The notes beneath the pieces were generated by a model, which ran no database searches, was not told where the DNA came from, and saw only the letters and a list, made by a program, of their open reading frames with translations. 64,000 nucleotides of DNA from Halegenticoccus tardaugens (GTDB taxonomy: Archaea; Halobacteriota; Halobacteria; Halobacteriales; Haloferacaceae), in assembly GCF_004116405.1 (NCBI RefSeq), contig NZ_SDIC01000002.1, forward strand, positions 186,001 to 250,000. The letters are read 5' to 3'. Positions 16,671 to 24,593 of the stretch are shown here, piece by piece (the stretch's first letter is position 1; each line of letters starts with the position of its first letter). Position numbers and translations under genes: made by a program.

Positions 16671-16691
16671 CCCCGAGGTCAAGCCTCGGGG
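16671..16691. repeat. Terminal-type hairpin (CCCCGAGG...CCTCGGGG)
   Basis: CCCCGAGGTCAAGCCTCGGGG forms an 8-bp stem with a 5-base loop. A related copy is at about 14,826-14,846 and a degraded one at about 9945-9965, so this is a dispersed IS-end motif. The rest of 16,592-16,901 holds the promoter region of the permease gene and nothing else I recognise. Confidence 0.5.
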
Positions 16692-16901
16692 CACTCTGCC
16701 TTGAGTTCTGTAGAAAATCCTCGTACACCAGTGAAGCGAGTCGTACTATCGAATACCCTAACGACCATCCCCCGTTTGGATTTCTTTTTTCCTTGCACTT
16801 CTTTCTCTACCGAGTTTCTACAAATCGGTTCAACTCTCCAAAAGAATTAAGCGAGGTCCGAAACACGTTGATTGTTGTCTCATGTCATGGAGGACTGAGC
16901 T

Positions 16902-18263
16902 ATGAGTGATAGCACCGAACTTGAAGGCTTAGAACCGATCTCAAAGGACGAACGGACCATGGGACTTCTCCACTACATTCCGGTATGGTGGTCGTCTCTC
17001 ATCATCGTCCAGGCGTTCGCTGTTGCGTTCTTCGCAGTGTATCCACACGGGACTCTCAACCTACTGCAGGCGGGAATCGCGATCGGAATCGGTTCCCTAA
17101 TCGTGACTGTAGGGTTCATCGCGAATGGATTCCCGGGATATGAAAAAGGAATCCCTTTCGTGGTTCAAACCCGATCGGCGTTCGGAACCAAAGGCTCCAT
17201 CATCCCCAATTATCTGCGTATCATCCCGGCCATCGGATGGCTCGGAATCGGAAATTGGATCGGAGCTCTCGCTCTTGAGAGCATTACCAGTACACTCTGG
17301 GGGTTCGGGAATGTCTGGGTGTACTTTGTCCTGTTTCTCCTCCTTAATCTCCTGTTAGCCCTGAACGGGGTAACCTCGATAAAGTGGTTCGATTCCTTAG
17401 CCGCCGGCGTCCTCACGATTTTGCTCGGGTATACGATATACGCGGTTCTGACCACGCAGACGATCCCGGCGGAAGTGATCAACTATCCTGGATCATGGGG
17501 TATGCAATTCTTTGCCACCATCACCGCAACCGTCGGGTTCGTCGTGACGGGTGCGCTAAACGCCTCCGACCTCAGTCGGCACCTGAAGAATCCAGGTAGC
17601 AGTCGAAATCAGGTGTTCGGTCATCTCTTCGGTATCGCGCCGCCGATGCTGTTCATGTTGGTCGTCGGACTCGTGTTCGGAGTTTCGACCGGAAATCCGA
17701 ATCCGGTAGACGCGATCATGATCGTCGCTCCGAATCCTCTCATGGGTAGTCTGATGCTCCTCTTCATTCTCGGCGCCCAGATATCGACCAATCTGACATT
17801 GAACATTCTCCCTCCGACACACGTGTTTCAGGATTCTCTCGGACTGAGTTGGAGACAGGGCGTCGTTCTTACGAGCGCACTCTCTGTCGTCTCGTTCCCA
17901 TGGGTACTGTTCACGAGCGATATCTTCTATGCCTTCATCAACACCTACGCGGCATTTCTCGGCCCTGCGCTCGGCGTGCTTCTCGCGGACTACTGGATCA
18001 TCAGGAACCGAGATACCGATATCGACGCTCTCTATCGGACGGACCGGGAATCGAAATTCTGGTTCGTCAACGGTTACTCTGTAACGGCCATCATCAGCGT
18101 CCTCGTGGGGGCCGTGGTGAGTCTCCCCCTACTGAACATTTCGCTTTTGATCGGACTGCCGACCGGGTTCGGCATCTACACTGTTCTCCGACGGACGGAC
18201 CTCGATGCGACCATCCAGTCGTACCTATCGGACGGGGACAGAGCCGCCTCCGGTGCAGACTGA
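16902..18263 (+). CDS. NCS1-family nucleobase/hydantoin/allantoin permease
   Basis: 453-residue carrier with about 12 transmembrane segments, of the nucleobase:cation symporter-1 family (CodB, PucI, Mhp1). The first helix region reads HYIPVWWSSLIIVQAFAVAF, with a GIAIGIGSLIVTVGF segment next and a TVGFVVTGALNASDLSRHL helix that resembles the substrate-site helix 6 of the family. The C-terminus is cytoplasmic and short. It is the natural uptake system for the dihydropyrimidinase/N-carbamoylase cassette at 10.9-14.7 kb, although the TnpB element now separates them. Start ATG at 16902 was chosen for family length. Substrate could be cytosine, uracil, allantoin or a hydantoin. Confidence 0.88.
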   Translation: MSDSTELEGLEPISKDERTMGLLHYIPVWWSSLIIVQAFAVAFFAVYPHGTLNLLQAGIAIGIGSLIVTVGFIANGFPGYEKGIPFVVQTRSAFGTKGSIIPNYLRIIPAIGWLGIGNWIGALALESITSTLWGFGNVWVYFVLFLLLNLLLALNGVTSIKWFDSLAAGVLTILLGYTIYAVLTTQTIPAEVINYPGSWGMQFFATITATVGFVVTGALNASDLSRHLKNPGSSRNQVFGHLFGIAPPMLFMLVVGLVFGVSTGNPNPVDAIMIVAPNPLMGSLMLLFILGAQISTNLTLNILPPTHVFQDSLGLSWRQGVVLTSALSVVSFPWVLFTSDIFYAFINTYAAFLGPALGVLLADYWIIRNRDTDIDALYRTDRESKFWFVNGYSVTAIISVLVGAVVSLPLLNISLLIGLPTGFGIYTVLRRTDLDATIQSYLSDGDRAASGAD

Positions 18264-18438
18264 GGCGGTATCTTCAGTTTCCCTCGCCGAGTGTCGACTG
18301 AGTGCGGGCAGCCACTTAAGCGACCTGTACAGGCGCTGTCTTTCTCACCTCTCGTTGAGCTGTGAGAGATCCCCTGTACGCTCTTCCTCGCTCATCACAC
18401 CATGTGTGATCCGCGAAACCGACCGCTTCGCTCTTGTG

Positions 18439-18509
18439 CGCGCTGTATCCCCTCCCTGCTCGCGCCTCCCGTTCGGTCGGCGCTCGCTGAGGAAGGAGGC
18501 TTAGCGCCT
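18439..18509. repeat. Solo left-end hairpin of an IS1341-type element
   Basis: CGCTGTATCCCCTCCC...GAGGAAGGAGGCTTAGCGCC matches the left-end hairpin of the element at 15,055-16,590, but no transposon genes adjoin it. It is either a scar or a minimal mobile fragment. Nothing else is visible in 18,264-18,570. Confidence 0.6.
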
Positions 18510-18570
18510 CAATTCAGCTAACTCACGCTTTAGGAAGCGTTTCGTGCCCGTTCTCGGAGTGAGACGTCAC

Positions 18571-19059
18571 TCAGTCGAACAGCTGGCGGGCGTACCGATA
18601 GATAGGCGCACCGAGCCAATCTCTTCGGTCAGCAATCGTGCGGAGTGCGGTTGTCGCTTCTTCCTCGCTGAGTACATTTCGTTTGACCAACGCGCGAAGC
18701 ACAATAGGAGACAGTGCGACTTCTGCGTCGATGAGGTGCCGGAGTTCTGGAAGCGCGCGGTAGTCGTCGGTGATGAGGAATGCAGCTCCGACTTCTTGAA
18801 CGGCGACAACACAGCTTGCCTCGCCCACATCGATACGGCTAGTTACGAGATCTTGGCCGTCGGTCTCGATGAGCTCGGCTTTGTCCACGAGAGCGAGTGC
18901 GGTAGATGCGCCTCGTCCATGGGGGTCATCGTAGTCAGCTGTCTGTTCGAGTTCGTCGATGACCGTGTGGGTCGTCACGATGACGAATTCCTCAAGCGTC
19001 AATTCGAGAACGTCACCGACCGCGAGCGAGATGAACGCACTCGTGTCGACAACGAGCAT
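18571..19059 (-). CDS. PIN-domain toxin-like ribonuclease
   Basis: 162-residue PIN domain. The acidic set is present: Asp5 in MLVVDTSAFI, Glu36 in VIDELEQ, Asp77/Glu80 in DVGEAS, and Asp98-Asp99 in ITDDYRAL. The C-terminal stretch (residues 120-162) is typical of haloarchaeal PIN proteins linked to a ribbon-helix-helix partner. The ATG shares a base with the TAA of the upstream RHH gene (TAATG), the classic type II toxin-antitoxin layout. It probably cleaves RNA when the partner is absent. The open region downstream contains IS debris. A role as an addiction module for the mobile region is plausible but inferred. Confidence 0.82.
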   Translation of the reverse strand: MLVVDTSAFISLAVGDVLELTLEEFVIVTTHTVIDELEQTADYDDPHGRGASTALALVDKAELIETDGQDLVTSRIDVGEASCVVAVQEVGAAFLITDDYRALPELRHLIDAEVALSPIVLRALVKRNVLSEEEATTALRTIADRRDWLGAPIYRYARQLFD

Positions 19060-19361
19060 TAGAGATCCGCGAGTTTATCCGCTAGCTCTTCACCTCGGTC
19101 GAGTACCTGTTTTGACGCACGGACAGCTTCAGCGTCTTGTCGCCCGATAATGTCGGTGAGCGCTTTGAATTCGATCTGATCGCTGAGATAGAGGTCGACA
19201 ACCGCTTCTCGGAAGCTCTCCTCTGACCCCTTCTCTTCGAGATACTGACGAAGCGCCTCGATGAGGACCTCTGTTCGATTCTTGTGTGTGACTTCTGCAG
19301 CGATGTCCGCGTGCGTCAGTAACTCCTCGGGAAGCCGGAAGTTGATCCGCTTCGTGCTCAT
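19059..19361 (-). CDS. Ribbon-helix-helix antitoxin
   Basis: 100-residue protein. Residues 1-42 form an RHH DNA-binding unit: the STKRINFRLPEELLTHADI strand and helix, then NRTEVLIEALRQYLEE. Residues 43-100 are acidic and helical and probably bind the PIN toxin. The ATG at 19361 is preferred over the longer open frame to 19484 because it starts at the canonical MSTKRINFRLP, and a 23-bp palindrome plus an AT-rich TATA-like TTTTACA sit directly upstream, as for a leaderless autoregulated gene. Overlaps the toxin start by one base. Expected to repress its own operon. Confidence 0.8.
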   Translation of the reverse strand: MSTKRINFRLPEELLTHADIAAEVTHKNRTEVLIEALRQYLEEKGSEESFREAVVDLYLSDQIEFKALTDIIGRQDAEAVRASKQVLDRGEELADKLADL

Positions 19362-19362
19362 G

Positions 19363-19385
19363 CTGTACGTACGTTGTACGTACAG
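19363..19385. promoter_or_regulatory. Palindromic operator of the RHH-PIN toxin-antitoxin operon
   Basis: CTGTACGTAC-GTT-GTACGTACAG, perfect 10-bp arms with a 3-bp spacer, ending one base from the antitoxin ATG and just downstream of a TATA-like TTTTACA. The position would block transcription start when the RHH protein binds. Confidence 0.7.
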
Positions 19386-19474
19386 ATGTAAAAGCGTGTT
19401 GCTCATCGGAACGACTTTCACAGAACAAAAGAGCAGGAGATCGATTAGGTTGATGTGGGGACATATACGGTTCG

Positions 19475-19525
19475 TGATAGTCACCCACGACTACAGTCGT
19501 GGGCTTTCTCCTCGAATCTCTGTAA
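19475..19525 (-). mobile_element. 51-bp minimal derivative of the 215-bp element
   Basis: GTGATAGTCACCCACGACTACAGTCGTGGGCTTTCTCCTCGAATCTCTGTA carries both outer ends of the 215-bp element around one fused hairpin, with the interior deleted (only its ends are written here for identification: GTGATAGTC and CGAATCTCTGTA). The adjoining 19,526-19,960 stretch has other short inverted repeats but no gene I can support. Confidence 0.6.
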
Positions 19526-19966
19526 TCACAGCTCACAGGGTTGGTCCATGTTGAGTAGCGCTGGTAGCGATCACACTCGTTCACGCATTGCTCAGCTCGT
19601 TAGGACCACCAGCTGAACGACGTCGTCCCTCTTCCTTACACGTTAAGTGGTGATTCACTGACGATGGATTTATATCGCTCAACCTGAGGACCGAGTCCAG
19701 CCGTAAGATCACGTCTGAAACCAATCCTGGGATAGATTACTCATAAGCCAAAAGTTCCACGGAACGAGAACTCCTCGCTCGTGGGCTTCGCAGATCTAGA
19801 TAGCTGTGAGAACGTTGCCAATTGACGCCCAGGATGCCTCCTGAATCGGCTTTCGTGACCGGGGAATCAGACACACATGCTTTGCGCCAGTCAACATCGA
19901 CACGACCTACATCGAGTAGGCATCCGGGGAGAGCTGACGGTGGAAGTGCCGAGCGAAGCGGACAGA

Positions 19967-19984
19967 TACGTGTATATACACGTA
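19967..19984. promoter_or_regulatory. 18-bp palindrome over the TATA box of the MarR gene
   Basis: TACGTGTATATACACGTA is a perfect 18-bp palindrome whose TATATA centre (19,975) lies about 25 bases before the GTG at 20000, the normal TATA distance for a leaderless transcript. It is a strong candidate for MarR autoregulation and supports that start. Confidence 0.65.
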
Positions 19985-19999
19985 CAGCGTTCTAGTGCC

Positions 20000-20404
20000 G
20001 TGGATCTCTCCGCCACTAGGAACTGTCACTGTCTCGCTGCGCGCAAACACGCACGGGAAATCACGCGGCTCTACGACGAGAAGCTCCGTCCGCACGGGCT
20101 CCAGTCGACACAGTTCTCCGTCTTGGCTGTACTCGGAGTCAGGGGCCCGACGCAGCTCGGAGAACTCGCCGACATCCTTGGCCTAGAGCGGACGTCGCTC
20201 ACGCGTAGCGCGGATCGCCTCGAAGACGAGGGGTGGGTCACCGACGCCGAATCGGACGATGCGAGGGTGCGCCGATTGAAACTGACCACCGCCGGTCGCG
20301 AGAAGATCGAGCACGCCTATCCTGCCTGGAAAGAGGCCCAGGACGAGATAGAGCGCCAGAAGACACACTCGGAGACGGAGTATTCCACGACAGGAGAAGT
20401 GTAA
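20000..20404 (+). CDS. MarR-family winged-helix regulator
   Basis: 134-residue regulator beginning at GTG 20000: CHCLAARKHAREITRLYDEKL (dimer helix with two Cys near residues 8 and 10), LQSTQFSVLAVLG, the recognition segment LADILGLERTSLTRSADRLE, and the wing GWVTDAESDDARVRRLKLT. The CxC pair near the N-terminus could sense thiol-reactive compounds, as in other MarR proteins. The frame is open from 19877, but the earlier part has no family similarity and the TATA palindrome is inside it, so GTG 20000 is preferred. The cluster that follows (NTF2-like, VOC, SRPBCC) lies 7 bp and more downstream and is the likely regulon. Confidence 0.82.
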   Translation: MDLSATRNCHCLAARKHAREITRLYDEKLRPHGLQSTQFSVLAVLGVRGPTQLGELADILGLERTSLTRSADRLEDEGWVTDAESDDARVRRLKLTTAGREKIEHAYPAWKEAQDEIERQKTHSETEYSTTGEV

Positions 20405-20411
20405 CGACCCA

Positions 20412-20798
20412 ATGACGACGATCAACGTCAGCGAGGAGTGCGGAAACGCCCCGAAGAAGCGGGTGCTCCGGGACCTGAACATCGCCTTCGCCGAGAATGA
20501 TGCCGAGTTCATCCTTGACACCGTGGCCGACGATGTCAAGTGGACCACCGTCGGCGACGAGGAGATTCGCGGGAGAGACGGCGTTGCCGACGCACTGAAG
20601 CGAATGCAGGATGCGGACGTATCGGAGTTGACCATTCACGACGTCATCACGCACGGCACAGCTGCTGCGGTCGACGGCGAGTTGAAGATGGCGGACGGAG
20701 CGACCCACGCGTTCTGTGACGTCTACGGATTCACCAGCCACGCGAGGGACGCGAAGATCCGGTCGATACGATCCTACGTGCACGAAGTCAGTGACTGA
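20412..20798 (+). CDS. NTF2-like / SnoaL-like protein
   Basis: 128-residue cone-shaped fold protein of the nuclear transport factor 2-like superfamily: a long first helix (KKRVLRDLNIAFAENDAEFI), then DTVADDVKWTTVGDEEIRGRDGV and the beta-sheet AAAVDGELKMADGATHAFCDVYGFT. Such proteins are small-molecule enzymes or binding proteins with no universal catalytic motif. It sits 7 bp after the MarR gene. The operon context with VOC and SRPBCC proteins suggests detoxification or stress metabolism; no substrate is inferable. Confidence 0.82.
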   Translation: MTTINVSEECGNAPKKRVLRDLNIAFAENDAEFILDTVADDVKWTTVGDEEIRGRDGVADALKRMQDADVSELTIHDVITHGTAAAVDGELKMADGATHAFCDVYGFTSHARDAKIRSIRSYVHEVSD

Positions 20799-20828
20799 GC
20801 GTACCAACACCGAAGGAAGACACTACCC

Positions 20829-20990
20829 ATGACGATTCACGACACGAAACCGCTGGAAGTTCCCGGCCGCGATCGGTGGCGCGCGACTCCGGAAGCGCCG
20901 CTCGATACGACAGAGCGTTGCAACCGTCCGAGAAACGAACTGAACGCCGAACGGCCCGAGCCGATGTCGATCGCGTTAGATGGGGCGTGA
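20829..20990 (+). CDS. Small hypothetical protein (53 residues)
   Basis: Open frame with ATG at 20829 encoding a charged, Arg- and Pro-rich peptide (MTIHDTKPLEVPGRDRW...). It lies between the NTF2-like and VOC genes in the same direction, with its stop just before the VOC start. No family is recognised. It could equally be an untranslated spacer or a decayed gene end. Confidence 0.3.
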   Translation: MTIHDTKPLEVPGRDRWRATPEAPLDTTERCNRPRNELNAERPEPMSIALDGA

Positions 20991-20994
20991 TCGC

Positions 20995-21897
20995 ATGCAA
21001 AAGATCACTCCGAACCTCTGGTTCGACGGCAACGCAGGAGACGCAGTGGAACGGTACACCAATATCTTCGACGACGCGCGGATCGGAGATAGCACCCGAT
21101 ACGACGCGGCGTCGACAGCCGCCTCGGGGCAGCCGGAAGACAGCGTCATGACCGTGGAGTTCGAACTAGAGGGGCAGTCGTTCGTCGCGCTCAACGGCGG
21201 TCCCCAGTTCCAGTTCACGCCCGCCATCTCATTCGTCGTCAACTGTCCCACGACGGACGAGGTGGATGAACTCTGGTCGGAACTGTCCGAGGGCGGCGAG
21301 GAACTCATGCCCCTCGACTCGTACCCGTTCAGCGACCGGTACGGATGGACCACCGACGAGTTCGGCGTGTCATGGCAGGTGATCCACGCCGACTACATCT
21401 CGGAACGGAAGATCGTCCCGTCACTCATGTTCGTCGGCGAGCGGTGCGGCCAGGCAGAAGAAGCGATCGACTTCTACACCTCGGTGTTCGACGATTCGGC
21501 GGTCGGTGACATCGCTCGCTACGGGCCGGGTCAGGAGCCGGACGAGGAAGGGACAGTCATGTTCGCCGACTTCACGCTCTGTGGCCAGCACTTCGCAGCG
21601 ATGGATAGCGCCCAGGATCACGACTTCGACTTCACCGAAGCGATCTCGTTCATCGTCGACTGTGCGGACCAGGTGGAGGTCGACTACTATTGGGAGGAAC
21701 TCACGGCCGAGGATGGCGAAGAGGGCCAATGCGCCTGGCTTAAAGACAAGTACGGTGTGTCGTGGCAGGTCGTTCCCAGCGTGTTACCCGAACTCCTGCA
21801 GGACGAGGACGCCGAGAAAGCCGGGCGGGTCACGGAGGCGATGCTCCAGATGCGGAAGATCGATATCGACGCGTTGGAGGAGGCGCATGCCGGGTAG
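20995..21897 (+). CDS. Tandem VOC (PhnB/glyoxalase-like) protein
   Basis: 300-residue protein with two PhnB-type VOC halves. The first starts ITPNLWFDGNAGDAVERYTN (residues 3-22) and ends with DEFGVSWQVIHADY. The second starts IVPSLMFVGERCGQAEEAID and ends with KDKYGVSWQVVPSVLPELL. The repeated GVSWQV strands and the DEVDELW / VEVDYYWEEL helices mark the internal duplication. Homologues (3-demethylubiquinone methyltransferase-like, DUF1338-like annotations) have no proven universal reaction. ATG 20995 gives the family N-terminus; an ATG at 20980 is possible. It overlaps the SRPBCC gene by 11 bp, so the two are cotranslated. Confidence 0.85.
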   Translation: MQKITPNLWFDGNAGDAVERYTNIFDDARIGDSTRYDAASTAASGQPEDSVMTVEFELEGQSFVALNGGPQFQFTPAISFVVNCPTTDEVDELWSELSEGGEELMPLDSYPFSDRYGWTTDEFGVSWQVIHADYISERKIVPSLMFVGERCGQAEEAIDFYTSVFDDSAVGDIARYGPGQEPDEEGTVMFADFTLCGQHFAAMDSAQDHDFDFTEAISFIVDCADQVEVDYYWEELTAEDGEEGQCAWLKDKYGVSWQVVPSVLPELLQDEDAEKAGRVTEAMLQMRKIDIDALEEAHAG

Positions 21898-22393
21898 ATC
21901 GAGAGAGGCACGCGTCCCGACTGGGGGAGCGAGCACGACCGTGTCGCAGGTCATTTACGCCCCCCGAGAGGACGTCTATCGAGCGTTCCTGGATCCGGAA
22001 GCGATGGCTGCGTGGCTCCCGCCGGACGGAATGACCGGCCACGTGCATCGCTTTGACCCACGCGAGGGTGGCGAATTCCGAATGTCGCTTACGTATCAGG
22101 ATACAGGGGCTTCACCGGGGGGAGCAGGTGGGAAGACCACCGAGGACACGGATACTCATCGAGGACGGTTCGTGGAATTAGTCCCCCACGAGCGGATCGT
22201 GGAGGTCGTCGAATTCGAATCGGACGAGCCGAGGTTCGCAGGGGAGATGCGGATCACCGTGACGCTAGCGGACATCGAGGACGGAACCAAGGTCACCTAC
22301 CGCTGTGAGAACATTCCGGAGGGGATTCGACCCGAGGACAACGAAGCCGGCTGTCGGTCGTCTCTCGGGAAATTGGCGAAACTCCTCGAGTAG
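21887..22393 (+). CDS. SRPBCC (AHSA1-like) protein
   Basis: 168-residue START/Bet v1-like protein: VIYAPREDVYRAFLDPEAMAAWLPPDGMTG, then HRFDPREGGEFRMSLTY, and the closing strand-helix MRITVTLADIEDGTKVTYRCENIPEG. The hydrophobic cavity fold binds small lipophilic ligands. The start overlaps the VOC stop. VOC and SRPBCC pairs are common in bacterial and haloarchaeal stress clusters under a small regulator, here the MarR gene. The glycine-rich loop GASPGGAGGK (about 75-84) is an insertion. Ligand unknown. Confidence 0.85.
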   Translation: MPGRSREARVPTGGASTTVSQVIYAPREDVYRAFLDPEAMAAWLPPDGMTGHVHRFDPREGGEFRMSLTYQDTGASPGGAGGKTTEDTDTHRGRFVELVPHERIVEVVEFESDEPRFAGEMRITVTLADIEDGTKVTYRCENIPEGIRPEDNEAGCRSSLGKLAKLLE

Positions 22394-22441
22394 GTAGATG
22401 CGGGATATCGACCCGGATTGCGCGGAGTGCGATTATGCCTC

Positions 22442-23560
22442 TCACGTCAGTTTGGTGATCCGGTACTCGACATCTCTGCCAAGGAAGCGTCCGATGTCCT
22501 CGACCTCGGCTTCGATTCCAGTTTCGACGGCTTCCGCGAGTGGCTCGAACGGTTCGACCACGACCGTTGCTACCGGCCTCGTCTGGTCCAGAGTCCAGGT
22601 CCCAGCGGCCAGCCCGTCGACGGTCACGGTAGCGCGTATCACGCCACCTCCCGGATAGACGCGGTCGATATACTCGTCCGGGACGACGAGCTCGCGATCC
22701 TCGTGACCGAGAAAGTAACTGTCGTACATCGGAAGGAGCCGAACGATCGGGGTGTCGTCCGGTTCGACTGTCGCCGGTGCTGAGAGCGTCCAGGCCCGCT
22801 CGCCTGCGATGTCTACCTCGGTCAGTTCGTCCTCAATCGCTTCCCATCCGGATCGAACGTCGCGCTTGTATAGCCCCGACCACGCGTAGAAGTCGTCCAG
22901 GGTCGCAGGCTCATAAGCGGCGACGTACCACCGTGCGAGTTCGGCGAGCGCGTCTATCTGCTCCGGGGCGGGATCGAGCGACAGCCACTCGTCGAGGAGC
23001 CCGTACCGCTCCCGGTCGTCAGCGGCTCCGACCTCAATCGCGATTCCCTCGAGACAGGCCCGCCGAACGACGTGAATCGGCGCCTGCCCGTCGGGATCGA
23101 ATGCGAACCCCTCGGCGAGGAGTCGTTCGGCAATCTCCCCCCGCGTGAGTGGTCCATGATCGGCGAGTGCGCTCCGAACGACCGCCATGGCACGCTCGCA
23201 GTCGTCTTCGTTCAGGCCCAGTTGGGTGAGGCGTCGCTGGCCTCGGTCGACGTACAGCGGACCGAACAGTGGGAGAAGCCACGACACATCCTCGGTCGTA
23301 AGATAGTGGAGCGTGCCGCGCATGCACCACGTCCGGATGACCGATCGATCCTCGATTCGGGCCGCTTCCACGTCGGCAACCGTCACCTCACGACTCCGTG
23401 CACGAATAGCAAGTGGAGCCTGTCTGGCATCCTGTGCCTGTACCCCGCCACAGTCGTGGATGACCGTGGGGATGGCTGCCGCTGGGTTATCATCGTTCAC
23501 GAGACTCTGCGCTCGCAAACGGAACAGTCGGGCCTGCTCGCCTGACAACCCTGTCACCAT
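22442..23560 (-). CDS. Winged-helix DNA-binding protein (AlkZ/YcaQ-like, HTH_42)
   Basis: 372-residue protein of the winged-helix family that includes the DNA glycosylase AlkZ/YcaQ: HDCGGVQAQDARQAPLAIRAR (about 34-54), RTWCMRGTLHYLTTEDVSWLL (about 75-95), then helix-turn-helix segments. Near the end RLLPMYDSYFLGHEDRELVV resembles the conserved C-terminal beta region. The QxQ motif of AlkZ glycosylases is seen as Q41-A-Q43 in GGVQAQD, which supports an alkylation or crosslink repair role. Monocistronic, convergent with the SRPBCC gene. Repair of alkylated bases is likely but not shown by sequence alone. Confidence 0.72.
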   Translation of the reverse strand: MVTGLSGEQARLFRLRAQSLVNDDNPAAAIPTVIHDCGGVQAQDARQAPLAIRARSREVTVADVEAARIEDRSVIRTWCMRGTLHYLTTEDVSWLLPLFGPLYVDRGQRRLTQLGLNEDDCERAMAVVRSALADHGPLTRGEIAERLLAEGFAFDPDGQAPIHVVRRACLEGIAIEVGAADDRERYGLLDEWLSLDPAPEQIDALAELARWYVAAYEPATLDDFYAWSGLYKRDVRSGWEAIEDELTEVDIAGERAWTLSAPATVEPDDTPIVRLLPMYDSYFLGHEDRELVVPDEYIDRVYPGGGVIRATVTVDGLAAGTWTLDQTRPVATVVVEPFEPLAEAVETGIEAEVEDIGRFLGRDVEYRITKLT

Positions 23561-23670
23561 CGTTCGTTGAATGGGAATCGAACTGTGATAGTCGTTCGCT
23601 GCTCCGATTAATAACTCGACCCTCTTACCCGAAGGGTCAGATGAATCGAGGAGCGGGCGCTGTCGGGTGC

Positions 23671-24255
23671 TCAGAGCCGCCGCTTGTTGTTTTCATCGTA
23701 CGCCCGGAGATCCTGTTCCGCGAGTTCGACGGTTCGCTCGATCCGCTTCTGCTTCGTCTCCGCCGTCTTGGCTGCCTCGACAAGCGCGATGAACGCGTGC
23801 TGATCCGTGTTCGAGAACGCCTGGAAGTGCTCCCAGGCCGTGTCGTTCTTCCGTAGGGCGCTCTCGAGTTCGTCCGGAATCTCGTGGTCGTCGGCCAGCC
23901 GATAGGCCTCCTCCCACTCTCCAGATTCCTTGGCCGCCTCGACGAGTTCCATTCCGGCAGGTGTCATCTTCCCGGCGTCCATCATTGCCTTGACGCGTTC
24001 CTTGTTCTTCTTCGACCACTTGCTGTCGGGCTTCCGTGGCGTGAACCGCCGCTTGTACGTCTCGTCGTCGATCCCATTGATGAGGCCGTCGATCCAGCCG
24101 AAGCAGATCGCCTCCTCGACCGACTTGTCGTAGCCGATGCCGGACTGCTCCGCGTCGGCCTTGTAGTAGCCGACCCACAGCTCGTCCCTGGTGTCGTGGT
24201 GCTCCTCGAGCCAGTCGCGGAACGCCTCTCGGGTTTCGAAGAATATCGGATCCAT
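23671..24255 (-). CDS. YdeI/OmpD-associated family protein
   Basis: 194-residue soluble protein. Residues 1-75 hold the DUF1801/YdeI-like core with DELWVGYYKADAEQSGIGY and EEAICFGWIDGLINGIDDETYKRRFTPRKPDSKWSKKN, the most conserved block. The C-terminal third (QHAFIALVEAAKTAETKQKRIERTVELAEQ) is the helical family tail. Homologues are tied to bacteriocin resistance or membrane stress in bacteria; in archaea the role is unknown. It lies 16 bp from an SRPBCC remnant on the same strand, which may once have been its operon partner. Confidence 0.85.
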   Translation of the reverse strand: MDPIFFETREAFRDWLEEHHDTRDELWVGYYKADAEQSGIGYDKSVEEAICFGWIDGLINGIDDETYKRRFTPRKPDSKWSKKNKERVKAMMDAGKMTPAGMELVEAAKESGEWEEAYRLADDHEIPDELESALRKNDTAWEHFQAFSNTDQHAFIALVEAAKTAETKQKRIERTVELAEQDLRAYDENNKRRL

Positions 24256-24271
24256 CGTCAGGGGGTACGAC

Positions 24272-24460
24272 TCACGACTCCAGCAGCTCCTTCAGGTTGC
24301 TCAGCACCATCTCCCAGTTCTCCTCGGAGTGGGCCCGTGCTTCCTCGGTATCGTTATTATCCTGGGTGAGCGTCACGTCGGTCTCATCATCTCGTCCGGT
24401 AAGCTCCCACGTAACCGTGTGGTAGTTCTCGTGCACGTCGGGCTTGTCCGAGATTGGTGA
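24272..24460 (-). pseudogene. SRPBCC/AHSA1 gene truncated by an IS element
   Basis: C-terminal half only: SDKPDVHENYHTVTWELTG, then DVTLTQDNNDTEEARAHSEENWEMVLSNLKELLES, a typical AHSA1 ending. Upstream, the frame runs straight into the left end of the IS200/IS605 element at 24,462. The N-terminal half is not found beyond the other IS end at 26,328, so the insertion was accompanied by deletion, or the gene was already broken. Probably non-functional. Confidence 0.75.
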
Positions 24461-24593
24461 CGTGAATTTCGAGCGCAAGCCTCGCCCTTCAGGGCGGGGT
24501 CGAGCGGACACTCCGGCCACACCGTCCACCGAGATGCCATTGCCGGGGTTCGACCGGAACACTTACCGCCCGTGCTAACGATGGTATACACAC

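Noticed and set aside
16640..16909. 89-codon frame before the permease
   Set aside because: Contains an IS hairpin and promoter-like sequence, with no recognisable domain.
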